The notes: a model not told the origin generated them from the letters alone. 64,000 nucleotides of DNA from Candidatus Methanoplasma termitum (GCF_000800805.1 NZ_CP010070.1:1054001-1118000); one strand, 5' to 3'; positions 9,925 through 19,842 are shown, numbered from the stretch's first letter. Numbers and translations are program-made.

Positions 9925-11688
9925 ATGAGACAGATATTTGAAGGGATGAAACACCCAAACCTGAAAGAACTTAGGGTGTTGTACAAAGAGCACCGTTTAA
10001 AGGTGGTGCTTTTCATCTTTTTCACGATATTGTCCGGAATAGTCCTGCTGGCGATCCCGTTCACCTCGGCACAGGTGATCACAGCGATGATGGATCAGCA
10101 TGATTATAACTACATGATACGACAGGCGGCCCTTCTTTTCATACTGGTCGTAATATCGATCGCTGCCGCCCGCACCGCACAATACTTTTACCTCAAAATA
10201 ACAAACCAAATTTTCTTCGAGATACGAAAAAAAATAGCCATAAAAGCGATGTCAATGAATCTTGCATCCATTTACGATAAGGGATCGGGGTTCTTCACTG
10301 AACGCCTGAACGAAGACAGCAGGGAAGCCAGCGGAGTCACGCTGAACGGTTGGAGGGTAATCATCAATCTGACGATCAATATCTCTTTCGTGGGATACAT
10401 CGCAATGGTGGATATCTACCTCGGGCTGCTTTTTACAGGCGGCATCATAGTGCTGATGTATTTGGAATACAGAAGGGTCTCGAAGATGCTGGAGAACAAG
10501 AAGATTTCCAAACGTGCTATCGAAAAGGTGAAAGCGACAGAGATCGAGCTGCTGAATGGAATGAAGGAGATCAAAGGCCTCAATGCAATGAAAAAGGCCA
10601 TTGATAAACACGATGCGGTAAGTTCATACTACACCGAGGTTAAGTACAGCAGAGAAATGTACCAGCAGAAGATGCAGAGTCTGATCGACGGTACCAAGGG
10701 AGCGATCGAACTTATGATATTCCTGTTCGCCGGTCTTTACCTTCTGCCACACGGCCTGATCGAAGAGGCGATGGTGCTTGTCATTTTTAACCTGAGGGGG
10801 AACATCTATGGGTTCATTTCCAACCTGGCAATGATAAAGGACACATACGCCAACGGAGAGCTGGCAGCGAAACGCGTTAACGACGTGATAAAAATGCCGT
10901 TGGGCGAAGTTGACAAATTCGGCGACCGGCACCTTTCGAGAGAGATCGAAACTATAGAGTTCAGGAACGTCCGCTTCCACTACCACGAGGACGATCCTGT
11001 CCTGAAGAATGTCAGTTTTAATATAGACGGCCCGCAGGTGATCGGGTTCGTGGGAAAGAGCGGTTCTGGGAAATCGACAATATTCAGCCTATTAGCCAGA
11101 TTCTACGAACCTACCGGCGGTAACATCCTTCTGAACGGCACAGATATATCAGAATTGGCAGAAGAAGATGTCCGCGGGAACATCACCCCCGTCCTTCAGG
11201 ACCCGTATATCTTCAATGATACGATAATGAATAATCTGCTCTTTGCCGCCCCTGAAGCGACCGAAGAAGAGGTCTTTGAAGCATGCCGCAAAGCGCAGAT
11301 CCATGATGAAATTACAGATATGCCGGGCGGGTACGATACTATCATAGGAGAGAACGGCGCAACAATATCCGGCGGCCAGAAGCAGCGCCTGGAGATCGCG
11401 CGCGTCCTGCTCAAGGATTCTAAAGTCATGTTGTTCGATGAAGCGACAAGCGCCTTGGACAGGAACAATCTGGAAAGGATCAACGACCTTGTGATAGAGT
11501 TGAGCAAAAACAAGATCATACTTGTCATCGCACACCGTTTGGCCATAATGAGACGCTGCGACAGAGTGGTGGTATTGAACGAAGGCGAGATAATCGCCAC
11601 CGGGACGCACAGCGAACTCATTGCCACTTGCCAGTATTATCGGGAATTGTTCAATCAAAATACCGGCACCCGGGGGCAGAATCTGTGA
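9925..11688 (+). CDS. ABC exporter, fused permease and ATPase
   Basis: 587-residue half-transporter of the multidrug/lipid exporter type (MsbA/MdlB-like). Six membrane helices lie in residues 25-310, followed by an ATPase domain with Walker A GKSGSGKS (377-384), signature ISGGQ, Walker B VMLFDEATSALD and the switch His in VIAHR. Such proteins act as homo- or heterodimers; since no second half-transporter is adjacent, a homodimer is likely. The substrate cannot be inferred. A TATA-like GATAATAAG near 9889-9897 puts the transcript start at or just before the ATG. It is followed, on the opposite strand, by an HxlR regulator whose 3' end is 6 nt away. Confidence 0.9.
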   Translation: MRQIFEGMKHPNLKELRVLYKEHRLKVVLFIFFTILSGIVLLAIPFTSAQVITAMMDQHDYNYMIRQAALLFILVVISIAAARTAQYFYLKITNQIFFEIRKKIAIKAMSMNLASIYDKGSGFFTERLNEDSREASGVTLNGWRVIINLTINISFVGYIAMVDIYLGLLFTGGIIVLMYLEYRRVSKMLENKKISKRAIEKVKATEIELLNGMKEIKGLNAMKKAIDKHDAVSSYYTEVKYSREMYQQKMQSLIDGTKGAIELMIFLFAGLYLLPHGLIEEAMVLVIFNLRGNIYGFISNLAMIKDTYANGELAAKRVNDVIKMPLGEVDKFGDRHLSREIETIEFRNVRFHYHEDDPVLKNVSFNIDGPQVIGFVGKSGSGKSTIFSLLARFYEPTGGNILLNGTDISELAEEDVRGNITPVLQDPYIFNDTIMNNLLFAAPEATEEEVFEACRKAQIHDEITDMPGGYDTIIGENGATISGGQKQRLEIARVLLKDSKVMLFDEATSALDRNNLERINDLVIELSKNKIILVIAHRLAIMRRCDRVVVLNEGEIIATGTHSELIATCQYYRELFNQNTGTRGQNL

Positions 11689-11694
11689 CCGTTA

Positions 11695-12057
11695 TCAGAA
11701 CGTGCATTTACGGCAGTTCTGGATCATACAGACGTCGTTATGCACCTTCCATTTCAGCGCCCAGTATTTGATCTGCCTGATAGCTTCCACCAGCTCTTCG
11801 CCGGACTCCGTGAGCCTGTACTCGCTCTTCACCGGGAACGACGAGGCATCTACCCTGTTTATTACAAGACCTTCGCCTTCAAGTTCCTTCAGCCTCTCCG
11901 CCAATATCTTCGGCGAGATGTGTCCCATCAGTGCCTCGATCTCGGAGAACCGTTTCCATTTTTGTTCTTCACCTTTCCACAACTCAAAGAGTATGATTAT
12001 GGTCCATTTCTTTGACAAATAGTCCATAGTTTTGCACAATGTACATTCCGGGTTCAT
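11695..12057 (-). CDS. HxlR-family transcriptional regulator, cysteine-rich
   Basis: 120-residue winged-helix regulator of the HxlR (DUF24) family: KKWTIIILFELWKGE, then RFSEIEALMGHISPKILAERLKELEGEGLV and wing residues SEYRLTESG. Family members often sense thiol or electrophile stress. Five cysteines are placed at the ends (Cys5, Cys8 before the DNA-binding domain; Cys110, Cys115, Cys118 at the C-terminus), which could form a redox switch or bind a metal cluster. The gene is divergent from hcp across an 82-nt gap, so control of hcp and itself is the natural inference. Confidence 0.88.
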   Translation of the reverse strand: MNPECTLCKTMDYLSKKWTIIILFELWKGEEQKWKRFSEIEALMGHISPKILAERLKELEGEGLVINRVDASSFPVKSEYRLTESGEELVEAIRQIKYWALKWKVHNDVCMIQNCRKCTF

Positions 12058-12058
12058 G

Positions 12059-12089
12059 CTTTCCGTTTAGAAAGTATCCCTTATATATA
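12059..12089. promoter_or_regulatory. hxlR-hcp divergent promoter region with inverted repeat
   Basis: The 82-nt gap holds a TATA box TTATATATAA at 12081-12090 for hcp (predicted start near 12110) and, beside it, an inverted repeat CTTTC-N6-GAAAG at 12060-12074 abutting the HxlR start codon. The repeat is a candidate operator for the HxlR protein. Confidence 0.5.
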
Positions 12090-12139
12090 ATTTAGTATTG
12101 TTTATGAAGTTACTACAAAAAATAAAGTGTGGTGAAAAA

Positions 12140-13753
12140 ATGAAATGCATACAATGTGAAGAAAGAATAAAGGGCACCGGATGCATAAAGAAAGGTGTCT
12201 GCGGCAAGACCGCAGAGACCGCCGAACTCCAGGACCTCTTGATCTATTCTCTTAAAGGTCTTGCAATCGCAACAAAACAGGCAAAGGATAAAGGTAAGAA
12301 TGTCGACAAACAGATGGAGCACATCGCGGACGGCCTGTTCTCAACACTTACCAACGTTAACTTCAACGAGGAGTACTTCATTGCAATGATAGACAAGTCC
12401 AAGAAACTAATAAACGATCTCGGAGGACTTTTCAAGAACCCCAAATATGACATCGACTGCGCCGACTATGACTATGTCGAGAAAAAAGAGAAGGCAAAGA
12501 CGGTCGGTATCGAGACCCTTTCATCCAACGAAGACCTGAGCACTCTGAAGCAGCTGCTCCTCTACGGGCTTAAGGGACTCGGCGCATACTATCACCATGC
12601 CCGGGTCCTCGGCTACACTGACAAGAGCGTAGAGGATTTCATGGTCAAGGGACTCATCGCCCTGACCAAGGATCTTTCGGCGGACGAGCTTCTGCCTCTG
12701 GTCCTGGGTTGCGGAGAGGCCGGCGTCACATGCATGGCCCTTCTCGACAAAGCTAACACCGAGACCTACGGAACCCCAGAGATAACCAATGTCAGCCTCA
12801 AAGTGCGCAACAAGCCCGGTATACTCATAACCGGCCACGACCTGAAAGACCTCGAGATGCTTCTCGAGCAGACAAAAGGTACCGGCATCGATGTGTACAC
12901 ACACGGCGAGATGCTTCCCGCGAATGCGTACCCCAAATTCAAGAAATATGACAACCTCGTCGGGAACTACGGCAACGCCTGGCAGAAACAGAAAGAGGAA
13001 TTCGCTTCCTTCAACGGACCTATACTGGTAACGACGAACTGCCTCGTCCCGCCTGCGGACACATATTCAAAGAGGCTGTTCACGACAGGCCTTGCCGGAT
13101 TCTCCGGCATAGAGCACATCCCGGAGAAGAACGGCAAAAAGGACTTCTCGAAGATCGTCGCGCTCGCAAAGACCTGCCAGCCGCCTAAACCCATCGACGA
13201 CATGACCATCCCCATCGGATTCGCACACGGAACGGTTCTGAGCGTAGCGGACAAAGTCCTCGCGGCGATATCGTCCGGTGCATTGAAAAGACTGGTCGTC
13301 ATGGCAGGCTGCGACGGCAGAAGCCCGGACAGAAAATACTACACCCAGTTCGCAGAGGCCCTCCCCAAGGACACCATCATACTCACCGCGGGATGCGCCA
13401 AGTACAAGTACAACAAACTTGCGCTCGGGGACATCGGCGGAATACCCAGAGTATTGGACGCGGGTCAGTGCAACGACTGCTATTCGTTAGTGGTAGTCGC
13501 TCTGAAACTCGCAGAGGTCACCGGACTGTCCGTGAACGAGCTCCCGTTGTCCTTCAATATCGCATGGTACGAGCAGAAAGCGTGCCTCGTGCTGCTTTCA
13601 CTGCTGCACCTCGGCGTCAAGGACATTATGCTCGGACCGAGCCTCCCGGGATTCATCTCCCCGAACATACTGAAGGTGCTCGTAGATACGTTCGGTCTCA
13701 AGGCCAACTCAACGGTAAAGGCAGACATGAAGATACTGAAGATCGAAGGGTAA
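12140..13753 (+). CDS. hcp: Hybrid cluster protein (Hcp, prismane protein)
   Basis: Iron-sulfur-oxygen cluster protein associated with nitric oxide and hydroxylamine reduction and nitrosative or oxidative stress. The 537-residue chain starts with the 4Fe-4S motif C-x2-C-x8-C-x5-C (CIQCEERIKGTGCIKKGVCG), the spacing of anaerobe-type (class I) proteins; the full length excludes the shortened class III. Hybrid-cluster ligands are visible in GHDLKDLEMLLEQ and YTHGEM, VTTNCLVPP, AGCDGR, TAGCAKY and GQCNDCYS. ATG 12140 is chosen over an upstream in-frame ATG at 12098 because GGTGA precedes it and the cysteine motif begins at residue 3. The divergent HxlR gene suggests stress-inducible expression. 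Confidence 0.96.
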   Translation: MKCIQCEERIKGTGCIKKGVCGKTAETAELQDLLIYSLKGLAIATKQAKDKGKNVDKQMEHIADGLFSTLTNVNFNEEYFIAMIDKSKKLINDLGGLFKNPKYDIDCADYDYVEKKEKAKTVGIETLSSNEDLSTLKQLLLYGLKGLGAYYHHARVLGYTDKSVEDFMVKGLIALTKDLSADELLPLVLGCGEAGVTCMALLDKANTETYGTPEITNVSLKVRNKPGILITGHDLKDLEMLLEQTKGTGIDVYTHGEMLPANAYPKFKKYDNLVGNYGNAWQKQKEEFASFNGPILVTTNCLVPPADTYSKRLFTTGLAGFSGIEHIPEKNGKKDFSKIVALAKTCQPPKPIDDMTIPIGFAHGTVLSVADKVLAAISSGALKRLVVMAGCDGRSPDRKYYTQFAEALPKDTIILTAGCAKYKYNKLALGDIGGIPRVLDAGQCNDCYSLVVVALKLAEVTGLSVNELPLSFNIAWYEQKACLVLLSLLHLGVKDIMLGPSLPGFISPNILKVLVDTFGLKANSTVKADMKILKIEG

Positions 13754-13790
13754 GACTTACGATCCACTCTCCATAAACCACTTCCAAAAT

Positions 13791-13810
13791 CTCTTTTTTT
13801 GATTTTTTTC
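13791..13810 (+). terminator. Oligo-T terminator of hcp
   Basis: Two T tracts (seven T and seven T separated by GA) about 40 nt after the hcp stop codon, a typical archaeal terminator. Confidence 0.65.
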
Positions 13811-13848
13811 CCACAATATGATCATTTTTGACGTAAAGTTCATATAGT

Positions 13849-13872
13849 GTGTTGCGTGTTAACACGTAGCAC
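13849..13872 (+). promoter_or_regulatory. Inverted repeat in the aromatic operon leader (candidate operator)
   Basis: A 24-nt inverted repeat with a perfect 12-nt core CGTGTTAACACG and 10 of 12 Watson-Crick pairs overall. It sits between a TATA-like TTCATATAG (13839-13847) and the GGTGA site of the ADH synthase gene, across the predicted transcription start, the classic position of a repressor site. As RNA it could also form a leader hairpin. Confidence 0.5.
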
Positions 13873-13883
13873 GGTGAAATAAA

Positions 13884-14675
13884 ATGTTTGGAAAGAACAT
13901 CAGAATGGAAAGAATAATGGACAGAGAAACGGGGAACGCGGTCATCGTACCGATGGACCACGGAACTTCCATCGGACCGATAGACGGGATAATCGATATG
14001 AAAACGACTGTGAATGCAGTGAGCGGGGGCGGTGCCACGGCGGTCCTCATGCAGAAAGGACTCGTACCGTACGGGCACAGGACATCCGGACACGATGTGG
14101 GGTTGATCCTCCACCTCTCTGCTTCGACGAACCTCGGATTGACATCTGACAGCAAGGTGTTGGTCGCAACTGTCGAAGAAGCGATCAAACTCGGCGCAGA
14201 TGCCGTGTCGATCCATGTGAACCTCGGTGCGGAGACGGAACCGCAGATGCTGACCGATTTCGGAAAGGTGTCTAGAGATTGCGCAGAATGGGGAATACCT
14301 CTTTTGGCGATGGTATACCCCCGCGGACCCACGATCAAGAACCAGTACGATCCCGAAAAAGTGGCGCACTGCGCAAGAGTCGGTGCCGAATTGGGCGCGG
14401 ACCTTATCAAAGTGAGCTACACGGGAGACATAGACTCATTCAAGACTGTCGTTAAAGGCGCACTCGCACCGATCCTCATCGCAGGCGGTCCGAAGATGAG
14501 CTCGGATATGGATATTCTTAATATGGTATACGACTCTATGCAGGCAGGCGGCAGAGGAGTTTCTATCGGAAGGAACATATTCCAGCATAAGAGACCTCAG
14601 GCGATGACCGATGCGATATCAGGCATCGTCCTGAAAGGAATGGATGTAAAAGAGGCCGCGAAGCTGCTGAAGTGA
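13884..14675 (+). CDS. 2-amino-3,7-dideoxy-D-threo-hept-6-ulosonate (ADH) synthase
   Basis: Class I aldolase-type enzyme that makes the ADH precursor of dehydroquinate in the archaeal shikimate route, replacing DAHP synthase. The 263-residue TIM barrel shows [10 protein letters not shown] near residue 24, the YPRGP segment, the Schiff-base Lys region [10 protein letters not shown] and the phosphate-binding IAGGPK and [13 protein letters not shown]. The same fold covers archaeal fructose-bisphosphate aldolase, but overlap with a type II dehydroquinate synthase makes ADH synthase the better call. Start ATG follows GGTGA. The stop overlaps the next start by one base. Confidence 0.92.
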   Translation: MFGKNIRMERIMDRETGNAVIVPMDHGTSIGPIDGIIDMKTTVNAVSGGGATAVLMQKGLVPYGHRTSGHDVGLILHLSASTNLGLTSDSKVLVATVEEAIKLGADAVSIHVNLGAETEPQMLTDFGKVSRDCAEWGIPLLAMVYPRGPTIKNQYDPEKVAHCARVGAELGADLIKVSYTGDIDSFKTVVKGALAPILIAGGPKMSSDMDILNMVYDSMQAGGRGVSIGRNIFQHKRPQAMTDAISGIVLKGMDVKEAAKLLK

Positions 14676-15694
14676 TGAAAATGAAAGAGATCTGGATGAG
14701 GGTCGATGCCCCGGACGACATCGAGAAAAGAAAGAAGTTGCTGTTATCGGGATTAGAGAACGGTATAGACACATTCATCGTCCGCCCGGGCGACGAACAA
14801 TTCTCCACCCTCGGTAAGATCAGGCTCGTTGTGAACAAGGACGGGGTGCTTTCGGGCGGCGCCAAAGGCCGTGTGGTCAGCATAACCACCCCGAAAGAGC
14901 AGGAAGCTGCGCTGGCACTATGTAAAAAAGAAGAGGTCTTAGTTGTCTCGACCGGAGAGTGGTCCATCATTCCTTATGAGAACCTCATCGCCGCATCAGC
15001 CGGAAAAACAAAGATCATGGCCTGCGTCTCGTCGTCCGAAGATGCCGAGCTCAGTCAGAACATCCTTGAGAAAGGGACTGACGGCATCGTAGTGGATGTA
15101 AAGACGGGGAGTGCGGTAAAAGATATTGTGAAAGGAGTTAAGAGGACGCCGGATGTCAGCTTGGTGCCGATCAAAGTGGTCAGCGTGAGGAACATACAGA
15201 CAGGCGACCGTATCTGCATAGACACTTGCTCCAATATGGTACCGGGAGAGGGCATGCTCATCGGGTCCCAGTCCTCATGTTTCTTCCTGGTACAATCAGA
15301 AAGCGAAGAGAACGGATATGTTGCCGCGCGCCCGTTCAGAGTGAACGCGGGTGCTGTCCATGCGTACATAATGCTGCCCGACGGCAAAACGAAATACCTT
15401 TCCGAGTTGCGTGCGGGTGACGATGTCCTGCTTGTGAACAGAGGGGGGACCACACAGGTGGCATCGATCGGAAGATGCAAAGCCGAATTCAGGCCTATGC
15501 TTCTCGTCACGGCAACGCATGACGGTGAGGAATACACCACCATACTCCAAAACGCCGAGACCGTGAAACTTGTCACGCCTAAAGGTTCGGTGTCGGTCAA
15601 TGCGCTCAAGAAGGGGGATGAGGTGTTGGCGTACCTTATAGAGGGCGGAAGGCACTTCGGAATGGCTGTGAAGGAGAAGATCAAAGAGAACTGA
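14675..15694 (+). CDS. 3-Dehydroquinate synthase II (archaeal type)
   Basis: Converts ADH to 3-dehydroquinate by oxidative deamination and cyclisation, the second step of the archaeal alternative shikimate entry. The 339-residue chain matches this archaeal family along its length: IWMRVDAPDDI near the N-terminus, DGIVVDVKTGSAVKDI in the middle and, later, GEGMLIGSQSSCFFLVQSES, RPFRVNAGAVHAYI and GRCKAEFRP. It is unrelated to bacterial AroB. The ATG at 14675 overlaps the upstream TGA (ATGA coupling); an in-frame ATG two codons later is an alternative. Confidence 0.94.
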   Translation: MKMKEIWMRVDAPDDIEKRKKLLLSGLENGIDTFIVRPGDEQFSTLGKIRLVVNKDGVLSGGAKGRVVSITTPKEQEAALALCKKEEVLVVSTGEWSIIPYENLIAASAGKTKIMACVSSSEDAELSQNILEKGTDGIVVDVKTGSAVKDIVKGVKRTPDVSLVPIKVVSVRNIQTGDRICIDTCSNMVPGEGMLIGSQSSCFFLVQSESEENGYVAARPFRVNAGAVHAYIMLPDGKTKYLSELRAGDDVLLVNRGGTTQVASIGRCKAEFRPMLLVTATHDGEEYTTILQNAETVKLVTPKGSVSVNALKKGDEVLAYLIEGGRHFGMAVKEKIKEN

Positions 15695-15715
15695 TCTTAC
15701 CAAGCGGTGAAGTGA

Positions 15716-16768
15716 ATGAAGGATCTGGAGCAACTGAGGAAAGAGATAGAGAAGATAGACTCGGAACTTATCAGACTGATGATCAAGCGCAATGAGATTG
15801 CGAAAGAGGTCGGTCTTTTGAAGAATAAGAAGGGGATCGGTCTCCGGAATATTGACGTAGAGAAGAAAGTAATGGAGAGATACCGCAGGATGTCTGAGAA
15901 CACTCTGCTGCCTCCTGATGTCGCGGAAGCGATATGCAAACTGCTCATTGACAGCTCGGTGGAGCTCCAATCCGGTCTTTTGAATAAAAAATGTGAAAAG
16001 AAGATCTCGATCGTCGGCGGCTCGGGAGGAATGGGACAATGGATGAAAAGATACTTTGAAAGAATGGGCGCGGAAGTGAACATCATCGGCCGTTCTTCGG
16101 GGAGTCCTACGGACGCTGAGGATTCAGATGTCGTGATAATCTCCGTACCCCCGTCGGCAATAAGTGCCACATTGAAAAAGATGGTGCCGTTCTGTAAAGA
16201 AGATGCTTTGATATTTGACATATCTTCCATAAAATCCCCCTTTGCAGATGACATAAAAGAAATGGCCAAACACAGAAAGGTTTGTTCCGTCCATCATATG
16301 TTCGGCCCTTCCGCCAAGACCATGCTTGACCGTAATGTTGTCATTTGCGACTGCGGGTGCAAGGAAGCGGTTTCGGAGGTTGCAGACCTTTTCGACAGCG
16401 AGGGATCCAACCTCATATTCACCAGTATCGAAAGGCATGATGAACTGATGGCATACGTTCTGGCCTTCGCTCACGCATCCAATATAGTATTTTTCACCAC
16501 GCTCAGGGAGAGCGGAATATCGTTCGATGAGTTGAATAAGATCGCTTCGACCACGTTCAAAAGATGTCTGAACGCAAGCGTCCCTGTATCTGAGGAGAAC
16601 GCTCCGCTGTACCATGAGATACAGCGCCTTAACGATAATATCGATGACATGTGGGATGTTTTTGAGAAGGCTTTCAAAGAAGTGAAAAAAGCATCACTTT
16701 CAAAAGACCCGGACAGATTCATTGAGATCATGGAAAGCGGAAAAGAATACTTCAGCGATCATCAGTGA
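15716..16768 (+). CDS. Fused chorismate mutase (AroQ type)-prephenate dehydrogenase
   Basis: Bifunctional enzyme for the tyrosine branch. Residues 1-85 form an AroQ chorismate mutase helical domain (EQLRKEIEKIDSELIRLMIKRNEIAKEV, with the catalytic Arg and Lys pattern). From about residue 98 a Rossmann domain starts at KISIVGGSGGMGQWM (glycine-rich NAD(P) site), with VVIISVPPSAI, FDISSIKSP and HHMFGP, then the helical dimer domain with SIERHDELMAYVLAFAH. Total 350 residues. The ATG follows GGTGAAG, 21 nt after dehydroquinate synthase, so the three aromatic genes form an operon. Later shikimate genes are not in the window. Confidence 0.93.
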   Translation: MKDLEQLRKEIEKIDSELIRLMIKRNEIAKEVGLLKNKKGIGLRNIDVEKKVMERYRRMSENTLLPPDVAEAICKLLIDSSVELQSGLLNKKCEKKISIVGGSGGMGQWMKRYFERMGAEVNIIGRSSGSPTDAEDSDVVIISVPPSAISATLKKMVPFCKEDALIFDISSIKSPFADDIKEMAKHRKVCSVHHMFGPSAKTMLDRNVVICDCGCKEAVSEVADLFDSEGSNLIFTSIERHDELMAYVLAFAHASNIVFFTTLRESGISFDELNKIASTTFKRCLNASVPVSEENAPLYHEIQRLNDNIDDMWDVFEKAFKEVKKASLSKDPDRFIEIMESGKEYFSDHQ

Positions 16769-16786
16769 TGGATTTCTCTGATGTGC

Positions 16787-16798
16787 AGAGCATGCTCT
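16787..16798. terminator. Palindrome after the aromatic operon
   Basis: Perfect 12-nt palindrome AGAGCATGCTCT 18 nt after the stop of the chorismate mutase-prephenate dehydrogenase gene; possibly an end-of-transcript hairpin. No T tract follows immediately. Confidence 0.3.
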
Positions 16799-16825
16799 AC
16801 TTTGAATGATAAATAAAAATTCGGA

Positions 16826-16841
16826 TGACGTTCGAAGCTAC
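16826..16841 (-). repeat. 16S processing stem, 3' arm (outer)
   Basis: TGACGTTCGAAGCTAC is an exact 16-nt reverse complement of 18545-18560 on the other side of the 16S gene. In the precursor RNA the arms would pair and bring both 16S ends together, the archaeal pre-rRNA processing stem. Pairing resumes outward (AATTC/GAATT) after a 3-nt bulge, resembling a bulge-helix arrangement. Confidence 0.8.
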
Positions 16842-16849
16842 CTTTAGTG

Positions 16850-16862
16850 TATGGTGAATGCC
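16850..16862 (-). repeat. 16S processing stem, 3' arm (inner)
   Basis: TATGGTGAATGCC pairs at 12 of 13 positions with 18472-18484 across the 16S gene, inside the outer stem. It forms the second helix of the predicted processing structure. Confidence 0.65.
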
Positions 16863-16929
16863 TTTCGGAATTGCGGAAAGGTCACTTTAACTGACTTTCC
16901 TTGCAATATATTTTTACGCTTGTGTTTGA

Positions 16930-16950
16930 GGGTGGGGCTGAGCCCCACCC
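16930..16950 (-). terminator. Hairpin at the 3' end of 16S
   Basis: GGGTGGGG-CTGAG-CCCCACCC, an 8-bp all-GC-rich stem beginning five bases after the mature 16S end. It may be a trimming barrier or the end of the solitary rRNA transcript; the flanking inverted repeat further out argues that transcription continues at least to about 16826. Confidence 0.5.
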
Positions 16951-16955
16951 TGCGT

Positions 16956-18426
<1,471 letters not shown>

Positions 18427-18471
18427 AAATCCTTGTGACATTATCACGTCTTTGGATGGATGAAAGAAACT

Positions 18472-18484
18472 GGCATTTACCATA
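18472..18484 (-). repeat. 16S processing stem, 5' arm (inner)
   Basis: GGCATTTACCATA on the plus strand, partner of 16850-16862 with 12 of 13 matches. Confidence 0.65.
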
Positions 18485-18544
18485 TTTCACCGCTTGCTCC
18501 GTCGGACGGCTCACTCAATCGAATGTCCGTCTAACGGAACATTC

Positions 18545-18560
18545 GTAGCTTCGAACGTCA
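18545..18560 (-). repeat. 16S processing stem, 5' arm (outer)
   Basis: GTAGCTTCGAACGTCA on the plus strand, exact reverse complement of 16826-16841. Confidence 0.8.
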
Positions 18561-18653
18561 GAATTCAAGAGAGCACGCCTAAGGCGGAGATCTTGATTCT
18601 CCATGATTGCACCCCCTCCGAGGGGGGCGCGTATCCCCTGTACTTCAGGGGGG

Positions 18654-18661
18654 TATTTAAG
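18654..18661 (-). promoter_or_regulatory. Possible second rRNA promoter (P2) TATA box
   Basis: On the minus strand CTTAAATA, flanked by a T/A run upstream and a GC-rich hairpin downstream; it predicts a start near 18630, still outside the processing stem. Confidence 0.4.
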
Positions 18662-18770
18662 CTTTTTTACCCGGGGAAGGCTTTTCCCCAGACAACAAGA
18701 TTCAGTGTCAAAAATCACTCATGTTCCGAGTGCAATGGTTGAATCTCGCAGACTCTCTCATACACGCCTG

Positions 18771-18779
18771 GTATATAAA
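18771..18779 (-). promoter_or_regulatory. Main 16S rRNA promoter (P1) TATA box
   Basis: On the minus strand GTTTATATACC, a near-ideal archaeal box A preceded by purine-rich sequence; it predicts a transcript start near 18745 and a leader of about 320 nt. Confidence 0.65.
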
Positions 18780-18855
18780 CATTGCTTGAAGCTGGTTTTT
18801 TCTTTCGCCGGTTTTCCGCCATTATCCGCACCAATAGGCAAAAATTAGGAAAGAT

Positions 18856-18863
18856 TTAAAAGC
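18856..18863 (+). promoter_or_regulatory. TATA box of tRNA-Ser
   Basis: TTTAAAAG, about 30 nt before the first base of tRNA-Ser. Confidence 0.6.
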
Positions 18864-18890
18864 GTTATCCTATTTGCATGAGTTGCAATG

Positions 18891-18973
18891 TGGAGGTAGC
18901 CCAGCCTGGTAAGGCGATAGCCTGCTAAGCTATTGTCCCTAGTGACTCGCGAGTTCGAATCTCGCCCTCCACG
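18891..18973 (+). tRNA. tRNA-Ser (anticodon GCT)
   Basis: 83-nt cloverleaf with acceptor stem GTGGAGG/CCTCCAC, anticodon stem ATAGC/GCTAT around loop CTGCTAA (anticodon GCT), a long variable arm typical of class II tRNA-Ser, T loop TTCGAAT and discriminator G. Reads AGC/AGT codons. No encoded CCA. Confidence 0.96.
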
Positions 18974-19029
18974 CTCATATTACACAAAAGAAAAGACAGT
19001 TTATTAACCACCATTTTATTTCTTGTCTA

Positions 19030-19842
19030 ATGCTCAACGGAACCATGGGTATAATCGGCTGTCCTATTCTAGAGGACGAGATCATATATTCTTTGAGCAG
19101 TGATGAGGACGAGAAGAAGATATACATTGTTGATACTCCGCCATCCAACACTCTGAAAAAGAAACTGCATCTCAAAGGCATTGATTTCTCCACTGTTGAT
19201 GAGTGGGAATTCAACAACGGTTTTTTGAATATCAACAGAGAAAACGGTTTCAACATTGTTGTTTACATGAACAAACTCGGGCTTCACAAGGACCCTAAAT
19301 TCTTACGCGAAACGTTAGAAGGCCAACTTATACAGCACCAAAGCAAGTTCGATGTCATCGCCCTTTACTATGGAATGTGTGGGAACGCCGGGTGGGATAT
19401 ATCCAACTGGGCTTCCGACAACCTTGACATACCTGTTTTTGTGTTCCGTGATGATAATGACGAGGTATGCGATGATTGTATCGGAGTCGCCGTAGGCGGC
19501 CACTTCAAATACTGCAACTTCGTCAAAAAGCATACTGGAATGTTCTTCGTCACACCTGCGATCGCCGGGAACTGGGGCGAATACTCCGAGGAATTGAACT
19601 TCACCAAAGGTTTCGAGATAATGGACATCCACACCGTAAAAGAGGTCTTTGAGATATTCGGCTACACAAAAGCTGTGAGGATCGATACCGGCATCGGGAT
19701 CAAGGGTGAAGAGTTAGACAAAGGATGTGAACGATTCTCGGAGATCACCGGCCTCGAATTCATCACAGCCGCGCCGGGATCGGCCGATCTGTTCCCGACC
19801 GAAAGGATATACAAAGATGCGAAGGGTTCACTGTTGCATTAG
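19030..19842 (+). CDS. DUF1638 family protein
   Basis: 270-residue protein of the DUF1638 family, which is common in methylotrophic methanogens and often encoded near methylamine methyltransferase and corrinoid protein genes; its role is not established. Visible are GIIGCPILEDEI at the start, a central ALYYGMCGNAG, a Cys pair in DEVCDDC, and GHFKYC later, giving a cysteine set that could bind metal or a corrinoid (inference). TTTATTAA at 19000-19007 places transcription start at the ATG, so a leaderless message is likely. This is the only gene of the window ending in TAG; an in-frame TGA follows 14 codons later (19885-19887). Confidence 0.82.
   Translation: MLNGTMGIIGCPILEDEIIYSLSSDEDEKKIYIVDTPPSNTLKKKLHLKGIDFSTVDEWEFNNGFLNINRENGFNIVVYMNKLGLHKDPKFLRETLEGQLIQHQSKFDVIALYYGMCGNAGWDISNWASDNLDIPVFVFRDDNDEVCDDCIGVAVGGHFKYCNFVKKHTGMFFVTPAIAGNWGEYSEELNFTKGFEIMDIHTVKEVFEIFGYTKAVRIDTGIGIKGEELDKGCERFSEITGLEFITAAPGSADLFPTERIYKDAKGSLLH

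Larger units (their letters stand above)
18427..18890 (-). other. 16S leader and promoter region (464 nt without a protein gene)
   Basis: This gap holds the 16S leader, not a gene. From the 16S outward it contains the inner processing arm (18472-18484), a self-complementary hairpin GAATGTCCGT/ACGGAACATTC around 18521-18545, the outer arm (18545-18560), GC-rich hairpins including GGGGAA...TTCCCC (18673-18689), two TATA boxes for the rRNA and the tRNA-Ser promoter on the other strand. Open frames here (for example 18494-18742) have no protein character. Confidence 0.7.

Noticed and set aside
16769-16955. 23S or 5S rRNA linked to the 16S gene
   Set aside because: The sequence downstream of the 16S contains only processing stems, a hairpin and then a protein operon.
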